64,000 nt of DNA from NCBI GenBank assembly GCA_951799425.1, contig OX637394.1, forward strand, positions 32,648,001-32,712,000, given 5' to 3'. A program made the translations under genes and the position numbers. Every line of letters starts with the position of its first letter. Within the stretch, counting starts at the first letter, position 1. The notes beneath the pieces are model-generated. The model did not search any database and was not told where the DNA came from. It was given only the letters and a program-made list of their open reading frames with translations. The DNA comes from Ilex aquifolium. Taxonomy: Eukaryota > Streptophyta > Magnoliopsida > Aquifoliales > Aquifoliaceae. Positions 21,620 through 32,852 of this stretch are shown piece after piece.

Positions 21620-24186
21620 TGTAACACCCCAAAACACACCCTGGACGGCATTACATTCTAAAACCATTCATATCATGAGAGCACTAATATAATCCCTTAA
21701 GAAACAAGACTTCATTTGTAATCCACGAATATTTACAACATTATGCAAAAGAATAAGCCCAAGTCATGGCTATTACATCTCAAAAATTAATTAAAGAACG
21801 TAGCAGAATAAACAAAAGAAGCTAGACTACACAATGTTCCAAAAGAATGTCTTAGTCTAGTACAAAAGGAAAGGAGGTCGCTCTATGCGTCCACCTCGGG
21901 ATCCACACTCCCGTCCAGTGGAGTCTCCCAAGTAGCGGGCTCCTCGACCCTTACGTCCTCCTCCTCAAGCGGGTAATCTGAAAAATATTAGCGATAAGGG
22001 GTGAGCACGAAGCTCTGTAGAAAAATTCTCCCAAACCCATACAAGGTTTAGCAAAGCATTTAAAACGGTCGGTCTCAATTTTTAACATAACATAGATACA
22101 TAATTTGAAATAAAGCAGTGACATTTAAAAAGGATCTCAAGTTTATTTAAAAACATTCTTTAAATGAATAAACGGGCACCACATACAAATAATAACCATT
22201 AATTGCCATAACCAATTCCCAACAATTCTTTCGGTAGGTGACATACTTTGTGGTAACCTCCACCCCCCTTTAGGTCATCTTTGATTCTCAAGCATCCTTA
22301 CCGGAAACCTCTTGAGAATGGAGGAGCATCCTTACATGGAACCTCTCACCAATCACTACATTGTTTCCCAAGCATCCTTACCAGGAACCTCTTGGAAAGG
22401 GGTGATCATCCTTACATGGAACCTCTCACCAATCACTACATTGTTTCCCAAGCATCCTTACCGGGAACCTCTTAGGAAATGGTGAGCATCCTTACAAGGA
22501 ACCTCTCACTCATGTGCATCACAAACAACCCAACCCAACATACAATTCCAAAATTTATCTCAATTTACAAGCATCTATCCAAAATCCCCAAAATATATCA
22601 TGTAACAATTCCACAACCAACTAAGAAAATACATGAGATCACAATAACATCATTTTTCTACCCAACACAAAGCACTAAAGTTTCAAAATCCATAATAAAG
22701 AAAGCATTTAGGAAGGAAATACATCACTCTCCAAAAATTAGGGTTTTAAAACTAGAAAGGAGATTTCATGGGTATTAAACCCTAACTTTGTTCAAAACAT
22801 GTAATCCTTGCAAAAAGCCTAAGAGAGAATGATTCCATAGCATATATATATCATTGATAGCCAAAGCATACATATATAAATATCCTAGCCTCAATGTAAG
22901 TGAATGAGAGAAAACCCCTACCTTGAATCCTTAGCTTTGGTGTGAAGAACAAGAATATTTGATCTTGAATCACCCTTGAATCTCTTGTTTTTTGCCTTCC
23001 TTTCTTCCTCTCTAATGCTCTCTAGGTTTCCAAGAGGTGTGGGGGTGTGAGAGGAGTGAAATAAATGAGGGCAAATGAGATAAAAATGAGTTTAAACATA
23101 GCAGCCCCGAAAAACACTGTTCACATGTTGTTTTGGGTTTCTCCAAATTTACGATTTTGCCACTAAGAATCTCCAATTTGATCCATATGACTACCCTAAG
23201 GTTTTTTCGACGTTCCGGATTCATTTTTAATGTTATTTTAACCTAAAAATATTTATTTTTATGATTTATCTCAAAACCAAAGTCAATGTACACCCGAAAC
23301 ACTAAAATTTCTATTTTTACCCATCCGAACCGGCTATTAATGAAGTTTTGTGATGTTTGTAAATAAAAGGTGATGAAGGGTGATTCTTAAAGCCTTTTAT
23401 ACTTATTTGAAGCCTAAAAGTACTCATTATTCTTATATTTTGATTTAGGATGCAAATGGAGATGTTAAATGCAAAACGAAGCTAATTGGACTATTTCGAC
23501 ATCGCTCCGTTATCTGGGCATAACTCTTTCATCCGAGCTCCGATTGAGATGATTCAAGATGATATGGAATGATAAGAAAGAAATATAAAACTTTCATATT
23601 TTGAGTTTTGAGAGATATTGACTTCATCAAGGTATAAATAGGGCTTGAAGTTGCAGCCAGTGCACTGTTTATGTGCACTGTTCAAGCTAATTGGACTGTT
23701 TTGACATTGCTTTGTTATCTGGGCATAACTCTCTCATCCGAGCTCCGATTGAGATGATTCAAGATGCTATGGAATTCTAAGAAATATCTCTACAACTTTC
23801 ATGTTTTTAGTTTTGAGAGATATGGAATGCATCAAGGTCGAAATCGCGCTCGAAGTTGCAGTCAGTGCACTGTTCACGTGCACTATTCACGTGTTGTTTC
23901 ATCCCTTTTCCATTTCCAATCCATTCCTAAGCCAACCAAATCCATCCCAAACCTCTCCAACACATATTACTACACCAAACCTATTTGATACAAGTTCTAG
24001 GACCTAAAATTTCATATTTTCACTTATTAAAACTAAATTTCAACTATTATTTCCACTAACATTTTAAATCTCTACTTTTCCAATCTACCAAATTCAAACA
24101 CACATCACTACACATATCCACATTTTTACAACAATTATTTACTATATATCTATATACATATATAGAAGAAAATGCGGGGTGTTACA
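21620..24186 (-). repeat. 5' LTR of the nested chromovirus
   Basis: 2567 bp, near-identical to 15652-18219 with the same 80-bp and ~200-bp internal repeats, flanked by the right target duplication GAATC (24187-24191). Confidence 0.93.
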
Positions 24187-24208
24187 GAATCTCAACACCA
24201 CTCTTAGA

Positions 24209-24760
24209 TTAAAAATTGACCTTGGGCTTATTAGCCTCGTGTGAGATAATAACTTCATTAATTTTTTCATAATCAAGAGTGGTGGGAGATTCAACATCAA
24301 TTTGCATTCCATAAAAATGATCATCCTCAATACATTGACTATGCTCAAGATATTGTTCTTCACACATAGTAATTATGACATTAATCAATGCAATAAGGTC
24401 ATCTCTAATTTCAGAAAGTTGTTGGGCTACTTGGGTATTGACTTCTATTTCATATTGCATAAACTCGTAAAGAGTATTTTTCGATTCCTGTTCGTTTGAG
24501 TTCTCATATGTTGGATAGTGAAAAAATTCATTTGGTGGTGTGAGATCGGATGAAAAATTATAAAGTTCATTCTCCCAACCATAACTTGGATAACTCGTTG
24601 CAATATAATGGTCACGGTAAAAATTTTCAGGGGCTAGTATTGAAATTGAGTCTTCACATGCAAAATCTTGAACTGTATAATTTAATGGGCACTCACTAGT
24701 AATGTGCTCATACTCATCACAAATCTCGCACACATTTTCAAAATTGTGGCATTTAACACA
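24209..24760 (-). pseudogene. Element C gag remnant with CCHC zinc knuckle
   Basis: The minus strand reads CEICDEYEHITSEC, a C-x2-C-x4-H-x4-C zinc knuckle near 24728-24690. About 160 residues rich in Glu, Tyr and Asn follow, ending at a stop at 24209 just before the nested element. The gag core upstream of the knuckle is missing (only ~170 bp separate it from the PBS). The coding frame and the nested insertion show this was gag when the chromovirus inserted. Confidence 0.65.
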
Positions 24761-24840
24761 TTTTCATTAAAATTAGTAAACATTACATAAAACACAAACA
24801 ACAACAAACTATTTACAATCGAGATGACATACCTTGGCCT

Positions 24841-24854
24841 GTGATGAAAATCAC
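24841..24854 (-). promoter_or_regulatory. Leader stem-loop of element C
   Basis: GTGAT-TTTC-ATCAC on the minus strand, preceded by GGTAAGTG and followed by GGTATGTC. Same order and spacing from the PBS as in B1 (2954-2973), with a shorter stem. Confidence 0.5.
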
Positions 24855-24904
24855 GACACTTACCTATGCTGTCTCAAATCACCTTCAAAATTTGACGATT
24901 AGCC

Positions 24905-24922
24905 TTCCTCAGCAACGAGGCC
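24905..24922 (-). other. Primer-binding site of element C (degenerate tRNA-Asp type)
   Basis: The minus strand reads TGGCCTCGTTGCTGAGGA, four differences from TGGCGCCGTTGCCGGGGA, 5 bases inside the LTR end. Confidence 0.7.
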
Positions 24923-24927
24923 AAAAA

Positions 24928-26540
24928 TGCTTGATTGGTTTCCCTTGATTCCCACACGAACCCAATTATGTGTATGGCTTATAATGAAGGATGAGTGTCA
25001 GTCTCACTCAAGCTCGTGCAAGACGCAGAAAAATTGTGTGTGGATGACCAAAAACGTGTATGAATATGCAAAAATGCTCTCCAAGCATAGAGAGACTTAT
25101 AGTGTCATGTTTTAACTCGAAAAAAGTTTCGAGGTTGTCTCCTCAGGGAAGAAAAGGTCAAGTGTTTTTGAAAGTGAATGGTGAAAGGGAAAAATGGAAA
25201 ATATTGTGATTTGAAGTTTGGTGGTTTGTGCTTTAAGAAATTTGCAAGTAGAAAAAGGGTTGGCTAATCCATGTAGTTCATTCCAATGGGTATGACAAAT
25301 CAATTCATTCTATTCCACCAATGGTGTCTAGGTGTTTGATATCATAGGAAGTGAGAGATGAATGTAGTTGTTTGGACAAGAGCATACCCCGTGACAATTG
25401 TACGGTATATCAAAAGCCAAAAACCACTTTCATACGCACTCAACCTAGTCAAACCAAACACTTTACACTACAAGGACGAATGAAAGAGAATTGATTCCAC
25501 ATACCCAAGAAAAAATACCTCTTGGATTTATCAACTAAAAGTTTAGCTACTCATGATAAAGGAAAGAACAAACATGAAAGAGAAAAACATTGTAATGAAA
25601 TCAAACATGAACTTGCATTAATGTAAGAGAAAGTTTAGACAACAATGGAAATGGAATTCATACTCAAAATGTAAAGCTTGAAGAGAAAACACCCAAAACA
25701 AGCAATGGAACTAGTAAACCCTAACTAAACTGAATACAACTTGAAATGAATGAGATTAATGTGCTAGAAATAGAGATTACATGTATATTGATGCTTACAA
25801 GAATGAAAATGGTGAAGGAAAAGCAAAAACCCTAACCTTCTCTCTCTACATTACTCCTAAACTTAGGTGGCCTCCCTCTCGAACCTTACTTCCCTCCTCA
25901 AAACTCTTGAAAGAGAGATATATGTAGATCTAGTGGAAAGTGTGGGTTATTCTCTGTCAAATCTAGACTTTGATCCATGTTTTTCTGATTTTTTTAACTG
26001 TAGTACCGGTACCTAGTGATGAGGTACCGATACCTCGTTGGCAGTGAGCTTTAATGATAGCTCAAACCAGTTTCCGTAGATTTGTCATAACTTTTGATAC
26101 CATTGTCCAATTTAGATCAAATTTTGACACAAGATAGAGAACATCCAGATGTACAAATTTTATGTTTTTCTCGTTTTCAGATTCGAAGTGTATCATGGTT
26201 AAAAATTGGAGATTTCGGGGTACCAGTACCTAATGGTGTGGGTACTAGTACCAATATTCCAGTAGGCTCAGGTACCGGTACCTCTGATACTAGGTACCAG
26301 TACCTTCTTGATTTATTTTACTATTGAAGCTTCCAAATCCTCATATAATGTGTCCATCTCTTCACCACTCATCCACACTTAGTTGTAGCGTTCCGAAAAC
26401 CATCATTTACCCTATGATTACCTACAACATAAAAATTTCCACATTTTCACAAATTCGACTAACTCTAAGTAATTAAATGCAAAGTTGAATCAAAATGCAT
26501 ATAATGAGGCTTTTAAATATGTTGTATTACGCGCTCATCA
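24928..26540 (-). repeat. 5' LTR of element C (1.61 kb)
   Basis: U5 (from 24928) matches the LTRs at 5645 and 3043. U3 (toward 26540, start TGATGAGCGC) is strongly diverged from 5645-7464 and carries a GGTACCGGTACC array instead of CCTTCCGGAAGG. A CT-rich leader lies near 25835-25850. The right flank is the Tat element. No target duplication. Confidence 0.75.
26002..26304 (-). promoter_or_regulatory. GGTACCGGTACC array in U3 of the element C 5' LTR
   Basis: Sites start at 26002, 26023, 26219, 26241, 26271 (perfect 12-bp palindrome) and 26293. Pair spacing is 21, 22 and 22 bp, and the last two pairs repeat at 52 bp. Decayed sites are GGTACCGATACC, GGTACCAGTACC and GGTACTAGTACC. Confidence 0.85.
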
Positions 26541-26830
26541 GTAGGGGAGCTGGATTGATCCTAACCTCTCCAGATTGAATAGACCGGGAGTACGCCCTTA
26601 GGTTCAACTTTAAGGCTTCAAACAACGAAGAAGACTATGAAGCAATGATCGCGAGGCTTAGGTTAGCTCATTCTATGGAGGTGGAATAACTCATAATACA
26701 CAGTGACTCATAAATAGTGGTAAGACAAATCAATGAGACATACGAAGCTAGGGGAGAAAAGATGGCATTGTATTTGCTAAAAAAAAATTTCAGGTCAAGA
26801 TCGTGCAAATTCCCTAAGCAGAGAATTCTG
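26541..26830 (+). pseudogene. Tat-lineage RNase H (second copy type)
   Basis: Frames read EYALRFNFKASNNEEDYEAM-like residues followed by a HSDS motif and RQINETYEARGEKMALYL, the acquired plant-type RNase H found after the classical one in Tat elements. Stops interrupt it (for example before LIIHSDS). Catalytic Glu and Asp positions are recognisable (NNEEDYE, HSDS). Confidence 0.7.
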
Positions 26831-27059
26831 GTGCCGAGGCTCTAACCAGGCTAGTTATCGCCTCCTAAGAAAATCTACACAAGTTTATCCTAGTTGAACA
26901 CCTAGCCGAGCCCTTTGTGAGCTCCGAACCAGAAGTTCTCCCCGTGAGCATACTGTCGATCTGGATAGACCTAATCTTAGCTTATTTACAGAACGGAAAA
27001 CCTGTAGATTCTAAAGAAGTAGCAAAGCTAGGTTCTCTAGATTCACCCTCATCCAACAA

Positions 27060-28166
27060 AAACTTTACAATAGAGGCTTCTCTTCACCTCTCTTGAGGTA
27101 CGTCACAGAAGACGAAGAAAATTACATCATAAGGAAGATTCATGAGGGCATTTGTGAAAATCACATTGGAGCTCGAACCTTAGCCTACATGGCAATAAGG
27201 CAAGGATATTTATGGCATACAATACTTAAGGACGTAAGGGAGCTTGTAAAGAAAGGCAGGGTCTATCAACTTCTTGCAAACATCCCACACAGTCTGCCAG
27301 AGCTACTCACCTAGATGGTAAGCCCTTGGCCCTTCTAGCAATGGGGGCTAGATATACTTGCACCTCTCCCAATAAGCATGGGGCAATGCAAGTTTGCAAT
27401 AATTGGGGTCGATTATTTCACTAAATGGGTCTAGGTGAAGCCCTTTGTGAAGATCATAGAGCAGAAGGTTCAAAACATTGTTTGGAAATCTATAGTATGT
27501 AGGTTTGGGATTCCAAGGGCCCTCGTCTTAGACAATGGGAGGCAATTCAATAATTCAATGTTCAAAGGGTTTTGTGGGAGCTAGGTATAAAGAACTATTT
27601 CTCCGCACCAACTCATTTGTAGTCACCATCCGAACTATCAAGACAGCGCTGAAAACTAGACTCGAAGCCTCAAAAAGCCAATGGGTGGAGCATCTACCAG
27701 GGGTACTATGGGCTTACAGAACCACTGCCAGAACAGCCATGAACGAGACACATTTCACTCTTACCTATGGCACCAAGGTAGTGGTTCTTGTTGAAATAGG
27801 CGCTTCATCTCCAAGGACAAAGCTTGCAAATCCATAACGAAATGACTGATCACTACTCGTTAATCTTGATCTGTTAGATGAGAAGAGAAGTAGCGCCTTG
27901 CAACGCATCACAAATTATCAGAGGAAAATAGTGTGGTCTACAACATGAGAGTTAAGCAGAGAAGTTTCAAAGTAAGAGATATTGTCCTAAAGAAGCTCCT
28001 CCTAGCTGGGAAGAAATCTACACATGGGAAGCTGAGTCCTAACTGGGAAGGCTCATACATAGTCACAAGGGTAATCAGACTTGGAAACTATGAGTTGCAA
28101 ACGGAAAAATGGAAAGTCTTGTTTCACTCGTGGAACACAGACCACTTGAAGAGATTCTATCAATAG
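27060..28166 (+). pseudogene. Tat-lineage integrase (broken)
   Basis: Opens with RYVTEDEENYIIRKIHEGICENHIGARTLAY (zinc-binding region, HEG...H), then a core with stops and shifts (DYFTKW at ~27415, VLDNGRQF at ~27530). It continues as WVEHLPGVLWAYRTTARTA and ends with the C-terminal module GKLSPNWEGSYIV and WNTDHLKRFYQ. At least four frame breaks. Tat integrases act on cDNA in the nucleus; this one cannot be functional. Confidence 0.8.
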
Positions 28167-28254
28167 AAGGGCTGAGCTAGAACGCAAAAGAGGGATCCCT
28201 TGTAAAAATCTTCTGCAATGAATGAAAGTTTCAAATCATTCTCTTAGAGAATGT

Positions 28255-28410
28255 GTTGAGTTATCGATTCCACAAATAAGAGATGAGCTTCCTAGCTCAT
28301 ATAAACGATGAGCTATTCAGGTCATAAATTAAAATGAGTTCTTTAACTCATAAATAAACGATGAGCTCTTCAGCTCATAAACATAAGATGAGTTCTTGAA
28401 CTCATAAAAC
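28255..28410. repeat. Imperfect 'GATGAGCT...AGCTCAT' repeats
   Basis: Four or five ~35-40 bp units of the form (A/C)GATGAGCTCTTCAGCTCATAAA, each an inverted repeat by itself (GAGCT/AGCTC or GAGTT/AACTC). They lie in the 3' non-coding part of the Tat element between pol and the antisense ORF. Confidence 0.65.
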
Positions 28411-28741
28411 AATGAAGATCCTTTAGTCATGAATAGAAATCTGAAAGCTCAAAAATGGTCTATAAGTTCAATTTTGGGAGGATGCATAGACCTCAAACTT
28501 GGCCTCACAGACAAGAAGTTTTGAAATAAACTACTTCCAGAAGACCAAATACCATACTTAAAGCAGAGGCCAAGGAAGGAGACATATCTCCACACATCAA
28601 GCATACAGATCAAGTATGAAAAAAGGAAAAGTTGTTAAAACATAATTTTTCAAAATCAATTATTATTCAAAACCAGAAGGATGTTATAGAGTTGAAAGTT
28701 TGAAAGTTACAAGAATGAAAAAATCAAAAAAGATCGAAAGA

Positions 28742-31395
28742 CTAAGCATCTGTTGCAGATGTAGTGACCTCTTCAGCACCTTTGGGCAGCTCAGGGTCAG
28801 CAATGCTTGCCTCACCTTCTAGAAAAGTAGGAGCTAGGTCTGACTGTCCCTCGGGTAAGGAAATAGTTGGGACTGACTAGTCTTCATGCAGAATGGGAGT
28901 TGGAATCCCCACCTCATTAGAAGCAGCCATAAGTAGAGTGGGCTATGAAGTATCCAACCGTTCAGAAGTAGTCACTGGGATCACGTTAGAGGCAGTCGTT
29001 GGCAGAGTAGGCTTAGAATCTCCACCTCAGCCATAGCCGCAGACTCTTCCTCAGCTCCATCCTTAACTAAGAATTCTTCTTCCTCTCCAAGGTAGGCTCG
29101 AAGTCAAAATCTAGCTCTAGGTACTTCTTCATAGCATGTGTTTAAAAGGCGAAGTAGCCCTTAGCCCAAACGGTGGCACACTCGTCCTTCAGCTCGATGA
29201 TGTGGGAATCCCTTTGAGCCACCTTGGATCTCTTCACATCAATTTTCTTTAGGCAGACAACATTGATCTCGCTAAGCTCCTTCTACTCATCTTTCACGGC
29301 ATGGGTTGCTTCGGTGTCTCCAGCATGTCATTTCGAGCTTGGACAAGACCATCCGTGTTAAGCTTGACCTCACCCGCCTTGAGCTTGACCTCAGTCTCAA
29401 GTCCCTTCTTAGATAAGCTCAAGTTTTTTACGTGTGCCTTGAGGTCGTCATTAACAAAGGATAGCTCGACGACCTTAAGCTCAGAAGCCTTGAGAGATCC
29501 CCTAGCTTCTCATATAGCCTTCTTTGATGTCGAGCCCTGCTCACCAAAGCTCTAACATGAATCGCCATTTGCAAAGAAGAACAAAATAAAAGCCAATTTA
29601 GAAGAAAACAAGCAAAGCTGACCTAAACAAATGATTCTAATTAAAGGAAAAAGTCAGGGACTCACCGAGGTTGTCCCAAACAAGGTTGTGGCAGCCGAGG
29701 TGGAGAGAGGCATGAAGGAGGCCTCATAAATGTCAGCTTCGGGAAAGATTGAGAGAATGGCACTAGCGGCCAAGTTCACGTCGCCAAGAAGAGAATGTTC
29801 ACCCTTGGCCATCCTAGTTGGAGAACTCCTTCATGTGCCGAGAAGTGATTTCAGAGGCACCCCCTTAAATAGACTTTAGCGGGGGAGGATCCCGAAGAGA
29901 CGGAGCTATTGAGTTTGAAACCCCGACCACCTTCTTAGGCCTGGGGGAGGTCTTGACGACCACTACAAGAGATTTCTTGAGCTTAGAGATAGGGGAATAA
30001 AATTTTTGAGCCTCCACATGAGGCTTAGGGGTAGGAGGAGCATTCTTGGGAGATTCTTTCATTGAAGCCTTCTGAGGACGCTTCTGGTCATTGCTCTAAC
30101 CGACCTCATCCTTCCTCTTCCCAGTGGCTTTAGACACCTTAGCGTCTTCCCCCATTTTGGCTACCTTGGCCCTTACAACATCATTATTAGGGGCTATAGT
30201 GTCAAGATCTGAAAAGAAAAGGGATTAGCTGAGAATTCTATGAAGTAGAGATAAATTCAAGACACAAGGCAGAGGTTTTACCAACAAGATATTCTCCTCC
30301 GAGAACAGACAGAGGTGTGGCAGCTTCACCTCTCACCTCTGGAGGTCCAAAGCAGTATCTAGCAAGGGTTGAGGGCGTAACAAGCCTAGATTACTTCTCA
30401 AGCTTACACTCCTTGAGGTCCCTAAGGAGAAGCTTCTCATCAACATCAAGCTCGAGACGAATATATGAAACAATTAGAGAAGACATCAGCAATTAAAGGA
30501 AAATGAGGAAATAAAATCAAGAGAAACTAAACTAAGGCACCTCATCACGGACTCACCCAAATTATCTAGGCCTAACCAAGCCTGATGTACTGGAAGTGTG
30601 CGAGAGGCGTCCCTCGGATTAAACTCCTAATCCTTCCCAAACACAAAGAATAAGTTATTTTTCCAACCTTTATGGGAGCTCGGAAGGTCAGTGATTAAGT
30701 GTTGGATCTTGACCCGTTTTGAAATGTAAAGAAAGCCATCAACAAGAGAGAACTTGACATTGAAGAAATTCATGAGCAGAGGAATCAAGGGGAAGCTAGC
30801 CAAACTATTTTTTTTTTGAAGAAAACCATGAGGTCTACTAAGATATCCCAGAAGTTGGGAGAAATTTGAGCTAGGCAGACATTGAAGTGCTGGAGAATGG
30901 ACTTTAGAAAGGGGTGCATGGGAAACCTGAGACTATTCTTAAAGGAAGCAAATAAGAAATAGGTTTACCTAGGGAGCACAGTGTCATATCAGTTGTTCAC
31001 ATTGGGACTCTAGACACGCATGCAGTAAGTGCATCAAGCAGAAGATGAGTGACTTTGTTGGGTCCCGAGATGTCTGAGGCACTCGGATTGACCTTAGCAT
31101 CCTTGACCGTGCCTAAGGTCTGAGTCACGTTCTTCCTAGATCGTCTCGTTCAAGACTTCTTGGGCTTCGCGACTAGGCCTAGAAGAAGTAGGGGAGCCCC
31201 AACCCCAGCAGCTTGGGTATCAATGACATCTACCCCAAGAAAATTATCTATCTCATCTCCTACATCTCCCAGATCACCAAGTTCGTCGAGATCTTCGATC
31301 CGCCTACTATGATGAGATTGGACCTTGACCTCGGGGGATCTATCAGCCATGGCGAGGGAGATGAAAGAGCCCGTGGCCTCAAAAGAAGCAGACAT
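28742..31395 (-). pseudogene. Antisense extra ORF of the Tat element (gypsy-type transposon protein)
   Basis: On the minus strand a Met at 31395 opens MSASFEATGSFISL. A domain reading RFPMHPFLKSILQHF and AQISPNFWDILVDLMVFF (~30930-30815), then FLYISKRVKIQHLITD, matches by recall the 'putative gypsy type transposon' domain found in antisense ORFs of Tat elements. Further segments (LGGEYLVG; ESPKNAPPTPKPH; Lys-rich tracts; an apparent end EEVTTSATDA-stop at 28742) are separated by GT...AG-like gaps, so the original gene probably had introns. A poly-A slip near 30810 and several stops make it non-functional. Its position between integrase and 3' LTR in reverse orientation agrees with the lineage. 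Confidence 0.65.
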
Positions 31396-31806
31396 GGTAC
31401 AAGGGAAAAATGGCCAAAAGAAGCATAAAGAGATAGAACATTCAAGAAATCGTCCTTGAGGGCTCGAGGATCAAGACTCCAACGACCAAAGAGGAAGATC
31501 CTAGCAGTGGCGTAGGAATCTAAGAAAAGGGGAAGAAGGACAAGGAACGACCCTGATTCCTAAAATAACATAAACGGAAGATCCATAAGGGGAATAACCC
31601 CTCGGATTCGTAGGATCCAAGGTTGAACAAAAAAACCCTAGGAGAGAGAAGAAAAGAAAAGGGAAAGATAGAAGACATACCTAAAAATTGAGGACAATCA
31701 AGAAAGGAGAAGAGAAGACGAAATCGCAAGAGATAGAAAGGGAAGAAGGCTTCTGGGTAAAAGTGCAAAAAAAATTCGAAATAAGGAAAAGGCTGGAATA
31801 TAGGGT

Positions 31807-32752
31807 TCTTTTAGTGGTTTTGCCTGCGAAGGCATTTAAGGCACGTGTACGATTGGATACATGCTGCAAAGATGCCAAATGTGTGCAGCAAACGAGGCAA
31901 AAATGACTCCTCGCATGCGTGCAATGCCAAAAATCTTGGGAAACATCCCATCATGCTCCCCCTAAGTACTGATTGAGCTAAGCTCGTCCACAATAGGGCA
32001 GGTCATTCCCACTCCACATCAGGCAAGGCTTACCTGGCTAGGGACTGGGGGGCAACTGATAATACCAAAAATTAGCTAAGGCTAAGCTCGAGACTCTTAG
32101 CTCGTACATCTAAGCTTGGACCTCTTAACTCATGATCATTAGCTAGGGGTGCGCAGGTCAGGAATCTCTAATAATGTGACTCTCATTTACACGATGACAG
32201 CAACAGCTGGTATCTTCCAAAAGGCCATGTCACGGCTAAGGAATGTAACCCTCAACGGCCAAATATTCTACCACTTGGATCTTTTGGTGGTTTTTCCTGC
32301 GAAGGCATTTAAGGCACATGTACGGTTGGATACATACCACAAAGATGCCGAATGTGTGCAACAAACGAGGTAAAAATGACTCCTCGTATGCATGCAATGC
32401 CCAAAATCTTGGGAAACATCCCATCATGCTCCTCCTAAGTATTGACTGAGCTGAGCTCGTCCACAATAGGGCAGGCTATTCCCACTCCACATCAGGCAAG
32501 GCTTACCTAGCTAGGGACTAGGGGGCAACTGATAATACAAAAAATTAGCTAAGGCTAAGCTCGGGACTTTTAGCTCGTACATCTAAGCTCGGACCTCTTA
32601 ACTCATGATCATTAGCTAGGGGTGCGCAGGTCGGGAATCTCTAATAATGTGACTCTCGTGTACATGTTGACAACAACAGCTGGTATCTTCCAAAAGGCTA
32701 CGTCACGGCTAAGGAATGTAACCCTCAACAGCCAAATATTCTAGCACTTGGA
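31807..32752 (+). repeat. 473-bp tandem duplication across the polypurine tract/LTR junction
   Basis: Unit 1 (31807-32279) and unit 2 (32280-32752) align with a constant offset of 473 bp (GCGAAGGCATTTAAG at 31826 and 32299; LTR start TGATAATAC at 32057 and 32530). Each includes the 3' non-coding end, a polypurine tract (GGGACTGGGGGGCAAC or GGGACTAGGGGGCAAC) and the first ~223 bp of the LTR. The units differ at scattered positions, so the duplication is not recent. Confidence 0.9.
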
Positions 32753-32852
32753 TCACAACACCCTCAAGGGGGATCACATTGATTACGGTAGGAGGGCATT
32801 GGTTACGGGAGGATCGCAGAGATCACGCAAGGCAATAACGCAAGGTGTACAC
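32530..32852 (+). repeat. Tat 3' LTR, first part
   Basis: Starts TGATAATAC after the polypurine tract. It is interrupted at 32852 by element A (target duplication TACAC at 32848-32852) and resumes at 48635 with its TATA box. Confidence 0.8.
32848..32852. repeat. Target site duplication TACAC, left
   Basis: TACAC directly before the 5' LTR of element A, repeated at 48635-48639. Confidence 0.95.

Larger units (their letters stand above)
15652..24186 (-). mobile_element. Tekay-like Ty3 chromovirus, internally deleted, nested in element C
   Basis: Two LTRs of 2568 and 2567 bp with TGTAAC...GTTACA ends and perfect 5-bp target duplications (GAATC). On the minus strand: 5' LTR 24186-21620, tRNA-Met primer-binding site, gag with two zinc knuckles, protease remnant, a minisatellite in place of RT-RNase H and most of integrase, integrase C-terminus plus chromodomain, polypurine tract and 3' LTR. 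The LTRs differ at only a small fraction of positions by eye, so the insertion is young compared with element C. With most of pol gone it is non-autonomous. Confidence 0.92.
5645..26540 (-). mobile_element. Element C: rearranged Athila-type retrotransposon
   Basis: Read on the minus strand: LTR 26540-24928, PBS, gag with zinc knuckle, a nested Tekay-like element (24186-15652), a non-coding block, the 3' half of pol, a second copy of that block, a palindrome array, ORF3, polypurine tract, LTR 7464-5645. Protease and most of RT are missing. The two outer LTRs differ in length (1613 and 1820 bp) and in the palindrome word of their U3. The outer flanks (ggtcc and gtagg) are not a target duplication. 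It is therefore either a recombinant of two related elements or two truncated copies joined together. Confidence 0.65.
26541..32852 (+). mobile_element. Tat-type Ty3/gypsy element, 3' part
   Basis: Begins abruptly after the element C LTR inside the second RNase H of a Tat-lineage element. It continues through integrase, a 3' non-coding repeat region, an antisense extra ORF, a polypurine tract and the start of the 3' LTR. The LTR continues beyond element A at 48635. Gag, protease, RT and the 5' LTR are not in the window. Many stops in pol show an old copy. Confidence 0.75.

Noticed and set aside
5640-26545. Target duplication for element C
   Set aside because: Flanks ggtcc and gtagg do not match. 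No insertion duplication can be claimed.
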